A program made the position numbers and the translations under genes. Shown in pieces: positions 28,715-41,604 of a DNA stretch of 64,000 bases. The notes under the pieces are model-generated. The model made no database searches and had not been told where the DNA came from. It was given only the letters and a program-made list of their open reading frames with translations. Within the stretch, counting starts at the first letter, position 1, and each line of letters starts with the position of its first letter. Where the stretch lies: positions 1,466,073 through 1,530,072 of the forward strand of contig NZ_CP011975.1 of NCBI RefSeq assembly GCF_001047675.1. Direction: 5' to 3'. Origin of the DNA: Yersinia aleksiciae. Lineage in GTDB: Bacteria; Pseudomonadota; Gammaproteobacteria; Enterobacterales; Enterobacteriaceae.

Positions 28715-30184
28715 TTACATCATCACCACGTCAAACTGTTCTTGGTTATACAGCGGCTCAATCTGAACTTTGACCTGCTTGCCGACGAAGATTTCCACCT
28801 CGGCCAGTGCATGAGACTCTTCGCCTTTCAGCGCTTCTCCCACCGCTGGGGAAGCATAGACCAAGAAGCGATCAGAATCGTAAGCGTGGTGAACACGGAC
28901 AATTTCACGCAAGATTTCGTAGCATACAGTTTCCACTGATTTCACCGTGCCACGGCCACGGCAGGTCGGGCAATCATTGCATAAAACGTGCTCAATGCTC
29001 TCCCGCGTGCGCTTGCGCGTCATTTCGACTAAGCCTAGCTGAGAGAAACCATTAATACTGGTTTTTACTCGATCTTTACTCAGGGCCTGTTCCAATGAAT
29101 GCAATACGCGCCGACGATGTTCTTCGTTGCTCATATCAATGAAATCAATAATGATAATCCCCCCCAGATTACGCATCCGCAGCTGGCGAGCGATAGCCTG
29201 AGTAGCCTCAATATTGGTATTGAAAATGGTTTCGTCAAGATTGCGGTGACCGACAAATGCACCGGTGTTGATATCCACGGTAGTCATGGCTTCTGTCTGG
29301 TCAATAATCAGGTAACCACCTGATTTTAATTCAACTTTACGTTCCAATGAGCGCTGGATTTCGTTTTCGACATCGTAAAGATCGAAAATCGGTTGCTTAC
29401 CGGCGTACAGCTCCAGTTTTTCGGTCATTTCCGGAATATATTCGCTGGTAAACTCCACCAGCAAATCGTAAGTCAGTTTGGAATCGACACGGATTTTATC
29501 CAGCGCTGCTCCGGCAAAGTCGCGTAGCACACGCTGCGCCAACGCCATCTCGCCATACAGCTTATATTTGGTGATATTGCGTTTTTTGCGCTCCTGAACC
29601 TTGGTCCATAAGCGTTTAAGAAACGCTGCATCAGCCGATAACTCTTCTTCGCCAATGCCTTCAGCGGCCGTGCGGATGATAAAACCACCTTGCTCATCGC
29701 AATAGGCTGCCACGGTCTTTTTCAGCCGTTCGCGCTCAACTTCACTCTCAATACGCTGAGAAACGCCGACATGTGCAGCCCCCGGCATTAACACCAAATA
29801 GCGTGAAGGCAGGGTGATATCGGTGGTTAAACGTGCGCCTTTGGTGCCGAGGGGATCTTTCACCACCTGCACCATTAAATCCTGGCCCTGGCGAACCAGT
29901 TCAGCGATATCGCGCACATTGAAATTTTTCTGCTCATCCCCAGCCACGCATTCGGTGTGGGGCATGATATCGGAAGCATGGAGGAAGGCGGCCTTCTCCA
30001 GACCGATATCAACAAAAGCCGCTTGCATCCCCGGTAACACCCGGCTGACTCGGCCTTTGTAGATATTGCCAACAATCCCTCGTTTGGCTTCACGTTCGAT
30101 ATGTATCTCTTGCAGGATGCCACCATCAATGTAGGCAACCCGCGTTTCAGACGGGGTAATATTGACCAGTAATTCAGCTGTCAT
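28715..30184 (-). CDS. rng: Ribonuclease G
   Basis: 489 residues, essentially colinear with E. coli RNase G. It has an N-terminal S1 domain within the first 120 residues, the catalytic region with [10 protein letters not shown] and IIIIDFIDM (Asp residues that hold Mg2+) and the zinc-link CPTCRGRG. It matures the 5' end of 16S rRNA and degrades some mRNAs. The start overlaps maf by 11 bases. Confidence 0.97.
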   Translation of the reverse strand: MTAELLVNITPSETRVAYIDGGILQEIHIEREAKRGIVGNIYKGRVSRVLPGMQAAFVDIGLEKAAFLHASDIMPHTECVAGDEQKNFNVRDIAELVRQGQDLMVQVVKDPLGTKGARLTTDITLPSRYLVLMPGAAHVGVSQRIESEVERERLKKTVAAYCDEQGGFIIRTAAEGIGEEELSADAAFLKRLWTKVQERKKRNITKYKLYGEMALAQRVLRDFAGAALDKIRVDSKLTYDLLVEFTSEYIPEMTEKLELYAGKQPIFDLYDVENEIQRSLERKVELKSGGYLIIDQTEAMTTVDINTGAFVGHRNLDETIFNTNIEATQAIARQLRMRNLGGIIIIDFIDMSNEEHRRRVLHSLEQALSKDRVKTSINGFSQLGLVEMTRKRTRESIEHVLCNDCPTCRGRGTVKSVETVCYEILREIVRVHHAYDSDRFLVYASPAVGEALKGEESHALAEVEIFVGKQVKVQIEPLYNQEQFDVVMM

Positions 30185-30767
30185 GTATTCCTCTCACATT
30201 ACGTAGCGCAATGAAATTACTTAGTAATTCATGGGTTTCTACCAACGGCAGACCGACCACGGCATGATAACTGCCAGTGATGGACCTGACGAAACAACCA
30301 CCTTTCCCCTGAATACCGTAAGCGCCCGCTTTGTCCATGGGTTCACCGGTAGCAATATAATTACTGATTTCCAACTGGGATAACACACGAAATGTCACAT
30401 CTGTCACAACCATAGCAGATAACACGTCTTGCTGATCAGCCAGCGACACCGCCGTGATCACCTGATGTTGTTGTCCAGACAATGCACTCAGTATTTGCTG
30501 GGCATGTGCGGTATCCCGTGGTTTTTCTAAAACTTGCCCATTGAGCACCACGATGGTATCTGCCCCTAATACGGGTAGATCCTGTGGCGCGACCTTCACC
30601 CCTGCACGTGCTTTATCTTGCGCGAGACGCTGGACGTACTCTTGTGCGCTCTCTTCTGGCTGGCGTTGCTCTTCAACCTCTGTTTTCAGCACCTCAAACG
30701 GGACATCAAGCAGGGCTAACAATTCACGGCGACGCGGGGAACCAGATGCAAGGTACAGGGCGGTCAT
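30174..30767 (-). CDS. Maf-family nucleotide pyrophosphatase (YhdE type)
   Basis: 197 residues from the ATG at 30767 ([17 protein letters not shown]); the frame opens 27 bases earlier. The [20 protein letters not shown] and [12 protein letters not shown] motifs are those of Maf/YhdE, which hydrolyses dTTP and UTP (and modified pyrimidine nucleotides) to monophosphates. It lies between mreD and rng as in E. coli. Confidence 0.95.
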   Translation of the reverse strand: MTALYLASGSPRRRELLALLDVPFEVLKTEVEEQRQPEESAQEYVQRLAQDKARAGVKVAPQDLPVLGADTIVVLNGQVLEKPRDTAHAQQILSALSGQQHQVITAVSLADQQDVLSAMVVTDVTFRVLSQLEISNYIATGEPMDKAGAYGIQGKGGCFVRSITGSYHAVVGLPLVETHELLSNFIALRNVRGIHDS

Positions 30768-30780
30768 GAGTCTTAAGTCC

Positions 30781-31269
30781 TTATTGCACCGCAAATTGGC
30801 GGCGAATTTTACGCATTAACAAAAATAGCCAAGGCCAAAGAATGCCGTTAACTACACTACTCCAGAATACTTCAGGGCGGAATGAGACATTAATAACTAA
30901 GAACTCAGACCAAAACACCACAACATCCATGGTGAGCGAAAGTAGCATCACAATAAGTGCTTGCTGCCACAGCGCCATATTACGGAATAGCTGAAACTTA
31001 AACGCCACCAGATACGCGATGATACTCAGCGCCAGCGCCCGCACCCCGAGTGTTGAACCCAAAATAAGATCCATAATCAGCCCGAGAAAAAAACCAGTGC
31101 CAACATTCACACGGTGCGGTAATGCCATCACCCAATAGATTAAAACCAATGCCAGCCATGAAGGGCGGAACATATAAATTTGTTCAGGCCACGGCATAAT
31201 TTGCAGCACCATGGCAATCAGGAAAGATAGCCAGATAACCCAACGGCCATTACTGCTGTAACGGTTCAT
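30781..31269 (-). CDS. mreD: Rod shape-determining membrane protein MreD
   Basis: 162 residues, five or so membrane helices, sequence as in enteric MreD ([19 protein letters not shown]). Works with MreC, RodA, PBP2 and RodZ in the elongasome. The start overlaps the mreC stop by 4 bases. Confidence 0.96.
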   Translation of the reverse strand: MNRYSSNGRWVIWLSFLIAMVLQIMPWPEQIYMFRPSWLALVLIYWVMALPHRVNVGTGFFLGLIMDLILGSTLGVRALALSIIAYLVAFKFQLFRNMALWQQALIVMLLSLTMDVVVFWSEFLVINVSFRPEVFWSSVVNGILWPWLFLLMRKIRRQFAVQ

Positions 31270-32249
31270 GGCGAGACTCCCGGCGCAGTGATTGCGGTAG
31301 GTGCCGCAGCAGAAGGTGCTGGTGGCCCCACTGCATCAGCAGCAGGTAACACTTGCGACATCATGGGCGCGAGACGTTCGTTCGCCACACGGCGGACTTC
31401 ATCAGGTGGCAAGGGGATATCGCCATTACGGTCAGCGCCCCACAAGAGCAACAGGTAACGTAAGCGTTGTAGATCAGCCGTCGGACGCGCTTGAATCACG
31501 GTATAAGCACGTTGGTTGTCAACTTTAACAGAAGAGACCACTGCGACCGGGTAACCTTCTGGGAAGCGACCACCCAAACCGGACGTCACTAACACATCAC
31601 CAACGCGAATGTCTGTATTGCTGGGGAGGTGTTCCAGTAATAAGTCATCGGTACAACCACTCCCTGCGGCAATAACCCGAATATCATTTCGTAACACCTG
31701 AATAGGTAATGCGTGGGAAGCATCGCAAATCAATAATACGCGGCTGGTTAATTTACTTACCGCCACAACCTGGCCGACGACGCCCCGATCACTGATAACC
31801 GGCTGGCCTTCGTACACACCATTGTTAGAACCTTTATCGATAACGACTTGGTCACTATAAGGATCTGTCCCGCTGGACATCACCTGAGTCACCATTTTTT
31901 GTTCGTCCTGACGCAGCGGAGAACCCAGCAATTCACGTAAGCGATTATTTTCCTGCTTAAATTGCCCGAGTAGCTGTAAGTCAGTGTTTTTCAGTAATAA
32001 CTCTTGGCGTAACGCACGGTTTTCCAGCCCGAGCTGGTCGCGAGTCGCCAGAGTTTCAGAAACATTGTCGAGAACTTTGCGTGGCCCATTGGCCAGAAAA
32101 TAGAAAGGGCTAACTGCGGTGTCCATATAGGTGCGCACTTTAACAAACGTACCCAATCGGCTATCAGCGATAACCAAAACAATGGCAGCAAGTACGGCAA
32201 AGAACAACCGCAGTTGCAGGGATGGACCCCGGCTAAAAATCGGCTTCAT
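31266..32249 (-). CDS. mreC: Rod shape-determining protein MreC
   Basis: 327 residues: short cytosolic tail, one membrane helix ([16 protein letters not shown]), periplasmic coiled coil (about 70-110, [19 protein letters not shown]) and two beta domains. The C-terminus is a low-complexity Pro/Ala tail ([18 protein letters not shown]). MreC activates PBP2. Confidence 0.96.
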   Translation of the reverse strand: MKPIFSRGPSLQLRLFFAVLAAIVLVIADSRLGTFVKVRTYMDTAVSPFYFLANGPRKVLDNVSETLATRDQLGLENRALRQELLLKNTDLQLLGQFKQENNRLRELLGSPLRQDEQKMVTQVMSSGTDPYSDQVVIDKGSNNGVYEGQPVISDRGVVGQVVAVSKLTSRVLLICDASHALPIQVLRNDIRVIAAGSGCTDDLLLEHLPSNTDIRVGDVLVTSGLGGRFPEGYPVAVVSSVKVDNQRAYTVIQARPTADLQRLRYLLLLWGADRNGDIPLPPDEVRRVANERLAPMMSQVLPAADAVGPPAPSAAAPTAITAPGVSP

Positions 32250-32359
32250 AAATTATGCGTATTCCTCGACGACATGAGGAAGAAGCGCCAAACCTAAACC
32301 TATGCCCCACTTACCCTGAACATGAGTTTATTCGATCTGGCGTTTCTCCTTTTGGCTGA

Positions 32360-33736
<1,377 letters not shown>

Positions 33737-35656
33737 CTAATACGAATATTTTTTCTTTCCGGGATTCAAAGGCGTCGGTGGAGCAAAAAAATTGCCCTGT
33801 CCACCATAAATACCTTTCTCTTTCAGAGTTTGCCATTCTTCACGAGTAAGCACTTCTGCAGCAAAAACTTTTGCCTGCGTACCAACACAAGCACCGGTCA
33901 GACTTTCTACAAACAACTGATTTTCATAACGTAAATTGATATTTCTTACTAATCCCGGATGAAGTTTGATCATTTCAACCCGTAGGGACTTAATGTAAGA
34001 GGTGCTGACAACCGTCAATCCGGCCTGCGACACCATCACCTTGCAGCCCACGCCGAGCAATAAACGTATCATTGGATGGATTCGGTCGATATGTTGACAC
34101 ACATCGGCCTCTGCAAGTTCAAAGATAATTCGCGTTCTATCCGATTTTTTGCATTGTAATAGCGAATCCCGCAGCCAACGCTGGAAAGGACGCTGCAATA
34201 ATGAATCAACGCAGATAGAAAATGCCAGAGTTTCGTCCGGCCATAAAGCTAATAAAGGAATTATCCGATCGATTTTTTGGCGGTCGTAGCGCTCAGCCAA
34301 GCCAAACAGTTGCACCAAGGGGGTAAATTCAGCCGCCAGCAGCTCTTGCTTACCATCAAAGATACGGCTGATGACCTCACGATGGTGGACCTTGCCGTCA
34401 ATGGTAATGACCGGACGTTGATAAAGCCTTGGGCCACCGTTCGCCAGTGTTTGTTCCAATAAGGTACGCCATTTGACACTGCCACGCCCCCTTTCCGCCA
34501 CTTGAGTATCGTAGACATACCAGCCATTTCCGCCATACATCGCCGCATTTCTGGTCGCTTGTCTGGCATTATCCATAATCTGTTCGGCTGACTCGCCACT
34601 GCGGTACGCCACAATCCCGATATGCAGCAAGGATTCACGATCAATAACCTGAGGTTCGGGTAACGTGCCGACCGCATGGATCAACTGTGCGGCCATGACA
34701 TCGGCATATTTTAGGGTTTTATGCGGCAGCAATATGGCGATCTCATTTTGATAGTAACGCGCCAGTAATGCCGAGGGATGACGAGCAACAAAGGTAGAAA
34801 GCATGTTAAGCAGAGAATGCATCAGCTCTTGTACCAACTGATGGTCATCCGTTTCATTCAAGCGATCGAAGTCCGGCAGTTGCACCATCATCACGACCCC
34901 ATGAGCACCGGACTCTTCCAGTTGCGTGGTCAGCTGATTATCAAAAAACTGCCGATTACTGAAACCGGTCTTGGCATCTTGCGCCGCAAAGGTGCGGATC
35001 AATGTATCAACACGGTTACGCTCTGCCCTCACCTCTGTCAGTTCCGCCAGTAGATGGTCAATGGCGCGGCTGGCACTGGGGGGCCATTCATGGCCTTCGC
35101 TGCGAATCGCGTGTTCACGCTCACCATTCAGGATACGTTTTGCTCGCCACTCCAATCTCTCTTGCCCGGAGGTCTGCTCACGTAGCCAACGAAAACTCAA
35201 CCAAAGTGTCAGTGCGATCACCAGTGTTGCCAGCGACAAAATTGCCACAGCATACAGAGAGCGGGCATAGCTATTTAAGGGGTCAATATAGGTAAAATGC
35301 ATCGATGCACCCGGTTGATGTAGCATCGGTATTATTAGGGTACGTTGCTTACTGTTGCTGTTCCAAGGTGTATAGATAGCGGGGAGTTTGAGATGGTACA
35401 AGGTACTGGTTTCGTTCTGAATAGTGACATCCACGACGCCAAGCGTTCGCATCATGATAGGCAGCCATTTGCGTTCATGTTCAGGCGGTTGCAGTAACAG
35501 CGACTGATCATAAGCCGTGACAATACTCTGGAGCCGCTGCTCCATTTTCTTCTGACATAGATAGAAGAAACTTATAGTGCTACCCAGTAGCACCAAACAC
35601 ATGGCCAATACGACCAGCAGTGTCATAAACGCAGAAAGTTTGGTTGTAAATCGCAT
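33737..35656 (-). CDS. csrD: RNase E specificity factor CsrD
   Basis: 639 residues: two membrane helices around a periplasmic segment (about 10-155), a HAMP-like linker, a GGDEF-like and an EAL-like domain. Both domains are degenerate: YYQNEIAIL stands where GGDEF is expected and HHREVISRIF where EAL is expected. This is the hallmark of CsrD, which has no cyclic-di-GMP activity and directs RNase E to the CsrB/CsrC RNAs. The position upstream of mreB is conserved. Confidence 0.93.
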   Translation of the reverse strand: MRFTTKLSAFMTLLVVLAMCLVLLGSTISFFYLCQKKMEQRLQSIVTAYDQSLLLQPPEHERKWLPIMMRTLGVVDVTIQNETSTLYHLKLPAIYTPWNSNSKQRTLIIPMLHQPGASMHFTYIDPLNSYARSLYAVAILSLATLVIALTLWLSFRWLREQTSGQERLEWRAKRILNGEREHAIRSEGHEWPPSASRAIDHLLAELTEVRAERNRVDTLIRTFAAQDAKTGFSNRQFFDNQLTTQLEESGAHGVVMMVQLPDFDRLNETDDHQLVQELMHSLLNMLSTFVARHPSALLARYYQNEIAILLPHKTLKYADVMAAQLIHAVGTLPEPQVIDRESLLHIGIVAYRSGESAEQIMDNARQATRNAAMYGGNGWYVYDTQVAERGRGSVKWRTLLEQTLANGGPRLYQRPVITIDGKVHHREVISRIFDGKQELLAAEFTPLVQLFGLAERYDRQKIDRIIPLLALWPDETLAFSICVDSLLQRPFQRWLRDSLLQCKKSDRTRIIFELAEADVCQHIDRIHPMIRLLLGVGCKVMVSQAGLTVVSTSYIKSLRVEMIKLHPGLVRNINLRYENQLFVESLTGACVGTQAKVFAAEVLTREEWQTLKEKGIYGGQGNFFAPPTPLNPGKKKYSY

Positions 35657-35935
35657 CCCTTAGCCTTGCGAAGCGCATTAGAAGTAAAAAACTCAATTCC
35701 CTTGAGGAAAATACTATATGACAACACAGCTTATAACACTGCTTTTTTACTTCATAATGCGACAATAGCCCAATAACTCCACCATTTTCCCTGAAGTTCG
35801 GGAGTTCCTCTTTCAAGGATAGTCCTAGTCAAAATCAACGGCCTGATTTTTGTCCTTGATCAGGCTATAAGGTTGATGTTGTCGTTATATTGGCTCACTC
35901 TTAACTCATACTTTCCCTGTTTTTTGGAGTGCGAT

Positions 35936-36913
35936 ATGCGAGCGCTTGTTCTTGAGCAAACTGACGGCCGTACCACCGCAGAAGTGCGTGAAATCTCCCC
36001 CTCACAGTTGCCTGCCGGAAATGTCACGGTTGATGTTAATTGGTCCAGCCTGAATTATAAAGATGCGCTGGCCATCACGGGCAAAGGGAAGATCATTCGT
36101 GAATTCCCGATGGTTCCCGGCATTGATTTCGCGGGTACTGTTCACAGCAGCGAAGATCCGCGTTTTCACGTGGGTCAATCCGTGTTGCTGACCGGCTGGG
36201 GGGTCGGCGAAAACCACTGGGGCGGTTTGGCTGAACAAGCGCGTGTGAATGGCGACTGGCTAGTGCCCATGCCGGAAGGGCTGGAACCGCGTAAAGCGAT
36301 GATTATCGGCACTGCGGGCTTTACTGCCATGTTGTGCGTCATGGCGCTGGAAGAGGGTGGCGTTACACCAGAAAGCGGAGAGGTGGTGGTCACCGGTGCC
36401 AGTGGCGGCGTGGGTAGCACCGCGATCGCCCTACTTTCTGCGCTGGGCTACCAGATTGCCGCGATTTCGGGTCGTGACAGTAACAGTGAATACCTGAAAA
36501 GTTTGGGTGCGCACCGAGTGTTATCCCGCAATGATTATCTCGATGCTTCGCGCCCGTTGGAAAAACAGCTGTGGGCAGGGGCTATTGATACCGTTGGCGA
36601 CAAATTGCTGGCCAAAGTGCTGGCACAGATGAACTACAACGGCACTGTTGCAGCATGTGGGCTGGCGGGCGGTTACACACTGCCAACTACCGTGATGCCA
36701 TTTATTCTGCGTAATGTGCGCTTGCAGGGGGTGGATTCAGTGATGACACCACAACCGCGCCGTCAGCAAGCCTGGCAGCGGCTGCTGAAGATCTTACCTG
36801 AAAGCTTCTATCAGCAAGCATCGCAATCCATCACCCTGGCCGATGCACCAACCATCGCCGCTCGTTTGCTGGCGAATGAAGTCACGGGCCGAACTTTGGT
36901 TAAAGTGCGCTGA
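35936..36913 (+). CDS. acuI: NADPH-dependent acrylyl-CoA reductase AcuI (YhdH)
   Basis: 325 residues from the ATG at 35936 with TTTGGAGTGCGAT upstream; the frame opens 63 bases earlier without an SD. MDR superfamily (zinc-independent quinone oxidoreductase-like): NADPH motif VVVTGASGGVGSTAIALL and PGIDFAGTV near the N-terminus. AcuI reduces toxic acryloyl-CoA to propionyl-CoA. Confidence 0.92.
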   Translation: MRALVLEQTDGRTTAEVREISPSQLPAGNVTVDVNWSSLNYKDALAITGKGKIIREFPMVPGIDFAGTVHSSEDPRFHVGQSVLLTGWGVGENHWGGLAEQARVNGDWLVPMPEGLEPRKAMIIGTAGFTAMLCVMALEEGGVTPESGEVVVTGASGGVGSTAIALLSALGYQIAAISGRDSNSEYLKSLGAHRVLSRNDYLDASRPLEKQLWAGAIDTVGDKLLAKVLAQMNYNGTVAACGLAGGYTLPTTVMPFILRNVRLQGVDSVMTPQPRRQQAWQRLLKILPESFYQQASQSITLADAPTIAARLLANEVTGRTLVKVR

Positions 36914-36934
36914 TTAGCTGTTTTCCTCATCAGC

Positions 36935-36998
36935 ACTGTTTTTCTGATAAATACTGTTTTTGTGATAAATACTGCCGGGTGGGTATTACGCCCCCCGG
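36935..36998. repeat. 18-bp direct repeat followed by a GC-rich hairpin
   Basis: Two copies of ACTGTTTTTSTGATAAAT are adjacent (36935-36952, 36953-36970). A hairpin with arms CCGGG (36975-36979) and CCCGG (36994-36998) follows. The hairpin may end acuI transcription, but the T-run after it is poor. Confidence 0.5.
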
Positions 36999-37122
36999 TC
37001 TCTCCTCACCCTCATTGTAAGTATTTTTAAATTTCTCTTTGCTCTCTCGCACTTATCGCCATAAGCCGCCATGATTAATATCACTACGGTCAATATGACG
37101 CCCTGTTCGATGGAGTAACCCT

Positions 37123-38184
37123 ATGCGCAACGTTTTATCTCACGCCAAAAATAACGTTTCCCGTACAAATGTTTCTCATGAAAATAATACGCCGCGCAAA
37201 CTGACGGAAGCGGATGTCACTCCTGAGAGCATCTTTTACCAACGCCGTAAGGTATTGCAGGCATTGGGAATTACGGCCGCCGCGCTGGCGTTACCCACCT
37301 CAGCACAGGCCGATTTGCTGGCATGGTTTAAAGGCAACAATCGCCCCAAAGCCCCTTCAGGGAAACCACTGGAGTTTACCCAATCCGCCGCCTATCACCC
37401 CAATCTGGCGATGACGCCGGAAGATAAAGTGACTGGCTACAATAATTTCTATGAATTTGGCCTTGATAAGGCCGATCCCGCCGCCAATGCCGGCACCCTG
37501 AAAACGGAAGGCTGGCAAATCAAAATCGACGGTGAAGTGGCTAAGCCGATGACGCTGGATATGGATGATCTGATGAAGCGCTTCCCACTGGAGGAACGTA
37601 TTTATCGTATGCGCTGCGTTGAAGCCTGGTCAATGGTGGTGCCGTGGATTGGTTTTGAACTGGGAAAACTGCTCAAGCTGGTTGAACCGACCAGCAATGC
37701 GCGCTACGTCGCATTCCAGACCCTCTATGCACCGGATCAGATGCCAGGGCAGGAAGATCGCTTTATTGGCGGTGGGCTGAAATATCCGTATGTCGAGGGG
37801 CTACGGCTGGATGAAGCAATGCACCCGCTAGCCTTCATGACGCTGGGTGTTTATGGCAAAGCGCTGCCGCCACAAAATGGCGCTCCGCTGCGGCTCATTA
37901 CGCCGTGGAAGTATGGTTTTAAAGGGATAAAATCCATTGTTCACATCCGCCTGACCAATGATCAGCCCCCCACGACTTGGAATCTGAGTGCACCAAACGA
38001 GTATGGTTTTTATGCCAATGTGAACCCCCATGTGGACCATCCGCGCTGGTCACAAGCCACTGAGCGCTTTATCGGCTCTGGCGGCATCCTTGATGTACAG
38101 CGCCAGCCGACACTGCTGTTTAATGGCTATGCCGATCAAGTCGCATCGCTCTATCGCGGCCTGGATCTGAGGAAAAACTTCTGA
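37123..38184 (+). CDS. msrP: Periplasmic protein-methionine-sulfoxide reductase catalytic subunit MsrP
   Basis: 353 residues. A twin-arginine signal ([24 protein letters not shown]) starts unusually far in (about residue 40), because of an extra 20-residue N-terminal extension relative to E. coli; TGGAGTAACCCT precedes this ATG. The molybdenum cofactor Cys is in [15 protein letters not shown]. MsrP repairs oxidised methionine in periplasmic proteins, using electrons from MsrQ. Stop overlaps msrQ (TGATG). Confidence 0.94.
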   Translation: MRNVLSHAKNNVSRTNVSHENNTPRKLTEADVTPESIFYQRRKVLQALGITAAALALPTSAQADLLAWFKGNNRPKAPSGKPLEFTQSAAYHPNLAMTPEDKVTGYNNFYEFGLDKADPAANAGTLKTEGWQIKIDGEVAKPMTLDMDDLMKRFPLEERIYRMRCVEAWSMVVPWIGFELGKLLKLVEPTSNARYVAFQTLYAPDQMPGQEDRFIGGGLKYPYVEGLRLDEAMHPLAFMTLGVYGKALPPQNGAPLRLITPWKYGFKGIKSIVHIRLTNDQPPTTWNLSAPNEYGFYANVNPHVDHPRWSQATERFIGSGGILDVQRQPTLLFNGYADQVASLYRGLDLRKNF

Positions 38185-38783
38185 TGCGCCTCAGCCCGCA
38201 ACACATTAAATGGCTCAAGGTGGCGATCTGGCTAGCGGCAGCACTGCCTTTTCTGTGGTTGGTTTTATCCGTCGATCAAGGCTGGTTCAGCGCCGATCCC
38301 GCCAAGGATATTCAGCATTTTACCGGCCGCATGACCCTTAAACTGTTATTGGCGACACTGCTGGTCACACCGCTGGCCCGCTATGGCAAACAACCGCTGC
38401 TGATCCGCTGTCGTCGCCTATTAGGTTTATGGTGCTTTGCTTGGGGCACGCTGCATTTAGTCAGCTATTCAGTGCTGGAACTGGGGCTAAGCAACATGAG
38501 TCTGCTCGGTCGTGAACTGGTCACCCGTCCCTACCTGACGCTAGGCATCATCAGCTGGCTAGTATTACTGTCACTGGCAGTGACCTCCACCTTATGGGCG
38601 CAACGAAAAATGGGAGCCAACTGGCAAAAGCTGCATAATTTGGTGTATGTTGTCGCCATTCTTGCACCAATTCATTATCTTTGGTCGGTCAAAACGCTGT
38701 CGCCCCTCCCCATTATTTATGCAGTGACGGCCGCCATATTACTGGCGCTACGCTACAAAAAATTTCGCCAATGGTGCCGCTAA
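38184..38783 (+). CDS. msrQ: MsrQ haem-binding membrane subunit
   Basis: 199 residues, six membrane helices, ferric-reductase-like b-haem protein with His in [17 protein letters not shown] and APIHYLW. Passes electrons from the quinone pool or Fre-flavin to MsrP. Start overlaps the msrP stop by one base. Confidence 0.95.
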   Translation: MRLSPQHIKWLKVAIWLAAALPFLWLVLSVDQGWFSADPAKDIQHFTGRMTLKLLLATLLVTPLARYGKQPLLIRCRRLLGLWCFAWGTLHLVSYSVLELGLSNMSLLGRELVTRPYLTLGIISWLVLLSLAVTSTLWAQRKMGANWQKLHNLVYVVAILAPIHYLWSVKTLSPLPIIYAVTAAILLALRYKKFRQWCR

Positions 38784-39002
38784 CAACTGGCATTTGTTGG
38801 TAGCGAATGCACAGTTCGGATTCTTTTCTATTGAATATCTTCGCTGATAAGACCAGTATTTAGCTGCTAATTGCTACGATATCATTATAATGCCCGACCT
38901 TAGTACCGATCGCAGTGTCAAATTCATCGTAAAAAGGTGACAAATCGGTGACATCAGGTTATTTTTTACGATGATGTACTAATTGCCGGAGATACCAGCA
39001 CA

Positions 39003-39455
39003 ATGTCGGATAAGTTTCACATTTTGCTTCTGAATGGCCCTAACTTGAATCTGCTTGGAACGCGCGAACCGGAAAAGTACGGTTCGACCACCTTGGCTGA
39101 GATTGTCAGCCAGTTAGAGACTCAAGCTCAGGAAATGGATGTCGCTCTTTCCCATTTGCAGTCAAATGCAGAACATGTGCTGATCGAGAGAATCCACCAG
39201 GCGCGGGGTAATACCGATTTTATCCTGATCAACCCGGCAGCGTTTACGCATACCAGCGTAGCACTGCGCGATGCATTGCTAAGCGTGGAGATCCCGTTTA
39301 TCGAGATCCACCTGTCTAACGTGCACGCCAGGGAGCCTTTCCGTCATCACTCATATCTCTCTGATATCGCGGTTGGCATCATCTGCGGACTGGGTGCAGA
39401 TGGCTACAACTTTGCTTTACAGGCAGCGGTAAATCGCTTGTCAAAATCCAACTAG
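39003..39455 (+). CDS. aroQ: Type II 3-dehydroquinate dehydratase
   Basis: 150 residues with the family's [17 protein letters not shown] motif (catalytic Tyr at its end), Arg-containing lid and [19 protein letters not shown] segment (catalytic His). Third step of the shikimate pathway. It lies upstream of accBC with a 157-base gap filled by a repeat element. Confidence 0.97.
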   Translation: MSDKFHILLLNGPNLNLLGTREPEKYGSTTLAEIVSQLETQAQEMDVALSHLQSNAEHVLIERIHQARGNTDFILINPAAFTHTSVALRDALLSVEIPFIEIHLSNVHAREPFRHHSYLSDIAVGIICGLGADGYNFALQAAVNRLSKSN

Positions 39456-39578
39456 ACCCGAAATAATTCGAGTTGCAGGAAGGCGGAAACTGAGCGAATC
39501 CCTATGAGCTTACATAAGTAAGAGACTGGGGTGAACGAGGACAGCCAACACACATGCAACTTGAAGTATGCAGGGTAT
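39456..39578. repeat. Palindromic intergenic repeat (about 123 bp) between aroQ and accB
   Basis: Imperfect terminal inverted repeats (ATTCGAGTTGCA at 39466-39477 and TGCAACTTGAAGTAT at 39555-39569) flank a core with a symmetric centre (CTTACATAAGTAAGAG). I recognise this as a repeat widespread in Yersinia and related genera. It abuts the aroQ stop codon and its right end runs into the accB -10 box. Confidence 0.8.
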
Positions 39579-39581
39579 AAT
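39576..39581 (+). promoter_or_regulatory. Candidate accB -10 box
   Basis: A perfect TATAAT 32 bases before the accB start codon, formed in part by the last bases of the repeat element. No good -35 lies 16-18 bases upstream (CATGCA region), so its use is uncertain. Confidence 0.45.
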
Positions 39582-39612
39582 TGCCACACAAAAAGAGTAC
39601 GGAATCACACTC

Positions 39613-40077
39613 ATGGATATTCGTAAGATTAAGAAACTGATCGAACTGGTTGAAGAGTCCGGCATTTCAGAGCTGGAAATCTCAGAAGGCGAAGAGTCAG
39701 TACGTATCAGTCGTGCTCCCGCCGCACCAAACTACCCAATGATGCAACAGCCGTATGCGTTTGCTGCACCTCAGCAGCCAGCTCTGGCCGCCGCCGTCGC
39801 GCCAGCACCTGCTGCTGAAGTCGCTGCACCGGCAGCTATCAGCGGCCATATCGTGCGCTCCCCAATGGTCGGTACCTTCTACCGCACCCCGAGCCCGGAT
39901 GCTAAAGCCTTCATTGAAGTAGGTCAGAAAGTTTCTGCTGGTGACACTCTTTGCATCGTTGAAGCGATGAAAATGATGAACCAAATCGAAGCAGATAAAT
40001 CCGGTACTGTAAAAGCCATTCTGGTTGAAAACGGTCAACCGGTTGAATTCGACGAGCCTCTTGTCGTCATCGAGTAA
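39613..40077 (+). CDS. accB: Biotin carboxyl carrier protein of acetyl-CoA carboxylase
   Basis: 154 residues from the ATG at 39613 ([18 protein letters not shown]); the frame opens 45 bases earlier. An Ala/Pro-rich linker (about 40-75) separates the N-terminus from the biotinyl domain, with the biotinylated Lys in EAMKMMN. Carries CO2 between AccC and AccAD in fatty-acid synthesis. Confidence 0.97.
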   Translation: MDIRKIKKLIELVEESGISELEISEGEESVRISRAPAAPNYPMMQQPYAFAAPQQPALAAAVAPAPAAEVAAPAAISGHIVRSPMVGTFYRTPSPDAKAFIEVGQKVSAGDTLCIVEAMKMMNQIEADKSGTVKAILVENGQPVEFDEPLVVIE

Positions 40078-40088
40078 CGAGGCGTTCC

Positions 40089-41438
40089 ATGCTTGATAAA
40101 ATCGTAATCGCTAACCGTGGTGAGATTGCGCTGCGTATCCTGCGAGCTTGTAAAGAGCTGGGGATCAAAACTGTCGCAGTTCACTCCACGGCGGATCGTG
40201 ATCTTAAACATGTGTTATTGGCTGACGAGACTGTCTGTATCGGTCCCGCGCCTTCTGTTAAAAGCTATCTGAACATCCCGGCAATCATTTCTGCTGCTGA
40301 GATCACCGGCGCGGTGGCTATTCACCCCGGCTATGGTTTCCTGTCTGAAAATGCTGATTTTGCCGAACAGGTAGAACGTTCAGGTTTCATCTTTATCGGG
40401 CCACGTGCCGAAACCATTCGCCTGATGGGCGATAAAGTTTCCGCCATCAGCGCGATGAAGAAAGCGGGTGTCCCTTGCGTACCCGGCTCCGACGGCCCGC
40501 TGACCGACGACACCACCAAGAACAAAGCCTTTGCCAAACGTATCGGTTATCCGGTCATCATCAAGGCATCTGGCGGCGGCGGTGGTCGTGGTATGCGTGT
40601 GGTTCGCCACGATAAAGATCTTGAGCAATCCATTAACATGACCCGTGCGGAAGCCAAAGCGGCTTTCAATAACGACATGGTTTATATGGAAAAGTACCTT
40701 GAGAATCCACGTCATATCGAAATTCAGATTTTGGCTGACGGTCAGGGTAGCGCTATCTATCTGGCTGAGCGCGACTGTTCTATGCAGCGCCGCCACCAGA
40801 AAGTGGTCGAAGAAGCACCAGCACCAGGCATCACTGGCGAGATGCGCCGTTATATCGGCGAACGCTGTGCAAAAGCTTGCGTGGAGATCGGCTATCGTGG
40901 TGCAGGGACTTTCGAGTTCTTGTATGAAAACGGCGAGTTCTATTTCATCGAAATGAACACCCGTATTCAGGTTGAGCACCCGGTTACCGAGATGATCACC
41001 GGTGTCGATTTGATCAAAGAACAGTTGCGTATCGCTGCTGGCCAACCTCTCTCCATCAAACAAGATGAAGTGAAAGTCCATGGTCACGCCGTCGAGTGTC
41101 GTATCAACGCCGAAGATCCAAATACCTTCCTGCCAAGTCCGGGTAAAATTACCCGTTTCCATGCGCCGGGCGGTTTTGGTGTTCGTTGGGAGTCTCATAT
41201 TTACGCCGGTTATACTGTGCCGCCATATTATGACTCCATGATCGGCAAGCTGATTACTTACGGTGAAAACCGTGATGTGGCAATTGCTCGCATGAAAAAT
41301 GCGCTGGCAGAACTCATTATCGATGGCATCAAAACCAACGTTGAGTTGCAGCAACGCATCATGAACGACGAAAACTTCCAGCACGGTGGCACCAATATCC
41401 ACTATCTGGAGAAGAAACTCGGGTTACAAGAAACCTGA
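40089..41438 (+). CDS. accC: Biotin carboxylase subunit of acetyl-CoA carboxylase
   Basis: 449 residues, ATP-grasp enzyme: [16 protein letters not shown] loop, [10 protein letters not shown], and [14 protein letters not shown] catalytic segment. Carboxylates biotin on AccB. Eleven bases after accB; one operon. Confidence 0.98.
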   Translation: MLDKIVIANRGEIALRILRACKELGIKTVAVHSTADRDLKHVLLADETVCIGPAPSVKSYLNIPAIISAAEITGAVAIHPGYGFLSENADFAEQVERSGFIFIGPRAETIRLMGDKVSAISAMKKAGVPCVPGSDGPLTDDTTKNKAFAKRIGYPVIIKASGGGGGRGMRVVRHDKDLEQSINMTRAEAKAAFNNDMVYMEKYLENPRHIEIQILADGQGSAIYLAERDCSMQRRHQKVVEEAPAPGITGEMRRYIGERCAKACVEIGYRGAGTFEFLYENGEFYFIEMNTRIQVEHPVTEMITGVDLIKEQLRIAAGQPLSIKQDEVKVHGHAVECRINAEDPNTFLPSPGKITRFHAPGGFGVRWESHIYAGYTVPPYYDSMIGKLITYGENRDVAIARMKNALAELIIDGIKTNVELQQRIMNDENFQHGGTNIHYLEKKLGLQET

Positions 41439-41473
41439 TTTTTCGCCCTTCAAACATTTCGTCTTTATATATC

Positions 41474-41500
41474 AGGCCGGTTAATCATCGGCCTTTTTTC
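41474..41500 (+). terminator. Intrinsic terminator of accBC
   Basis: Arms AGGCCG (41474-41479) and CGGCCT (41489-41494), with the downstream arm running into TTTTTTCTTTTT. 36 bases after the accC stop. Confidence 0.88.
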
Positions 41501-41604
41501 TTTTTAAACTTTCTTTCGGCTTAGATACCCTAAATAATTGGCCCAACTACCATGTGGCAAACGAATGAAATCCGATAAATCAATTCGGGTAGCGGGAGCG
41601 GCCA

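Noticed and set aside
40380..41402. 340-codon minus frame inside accC
   Set aside because: Shadow of accC; composition typical of antisense frames.
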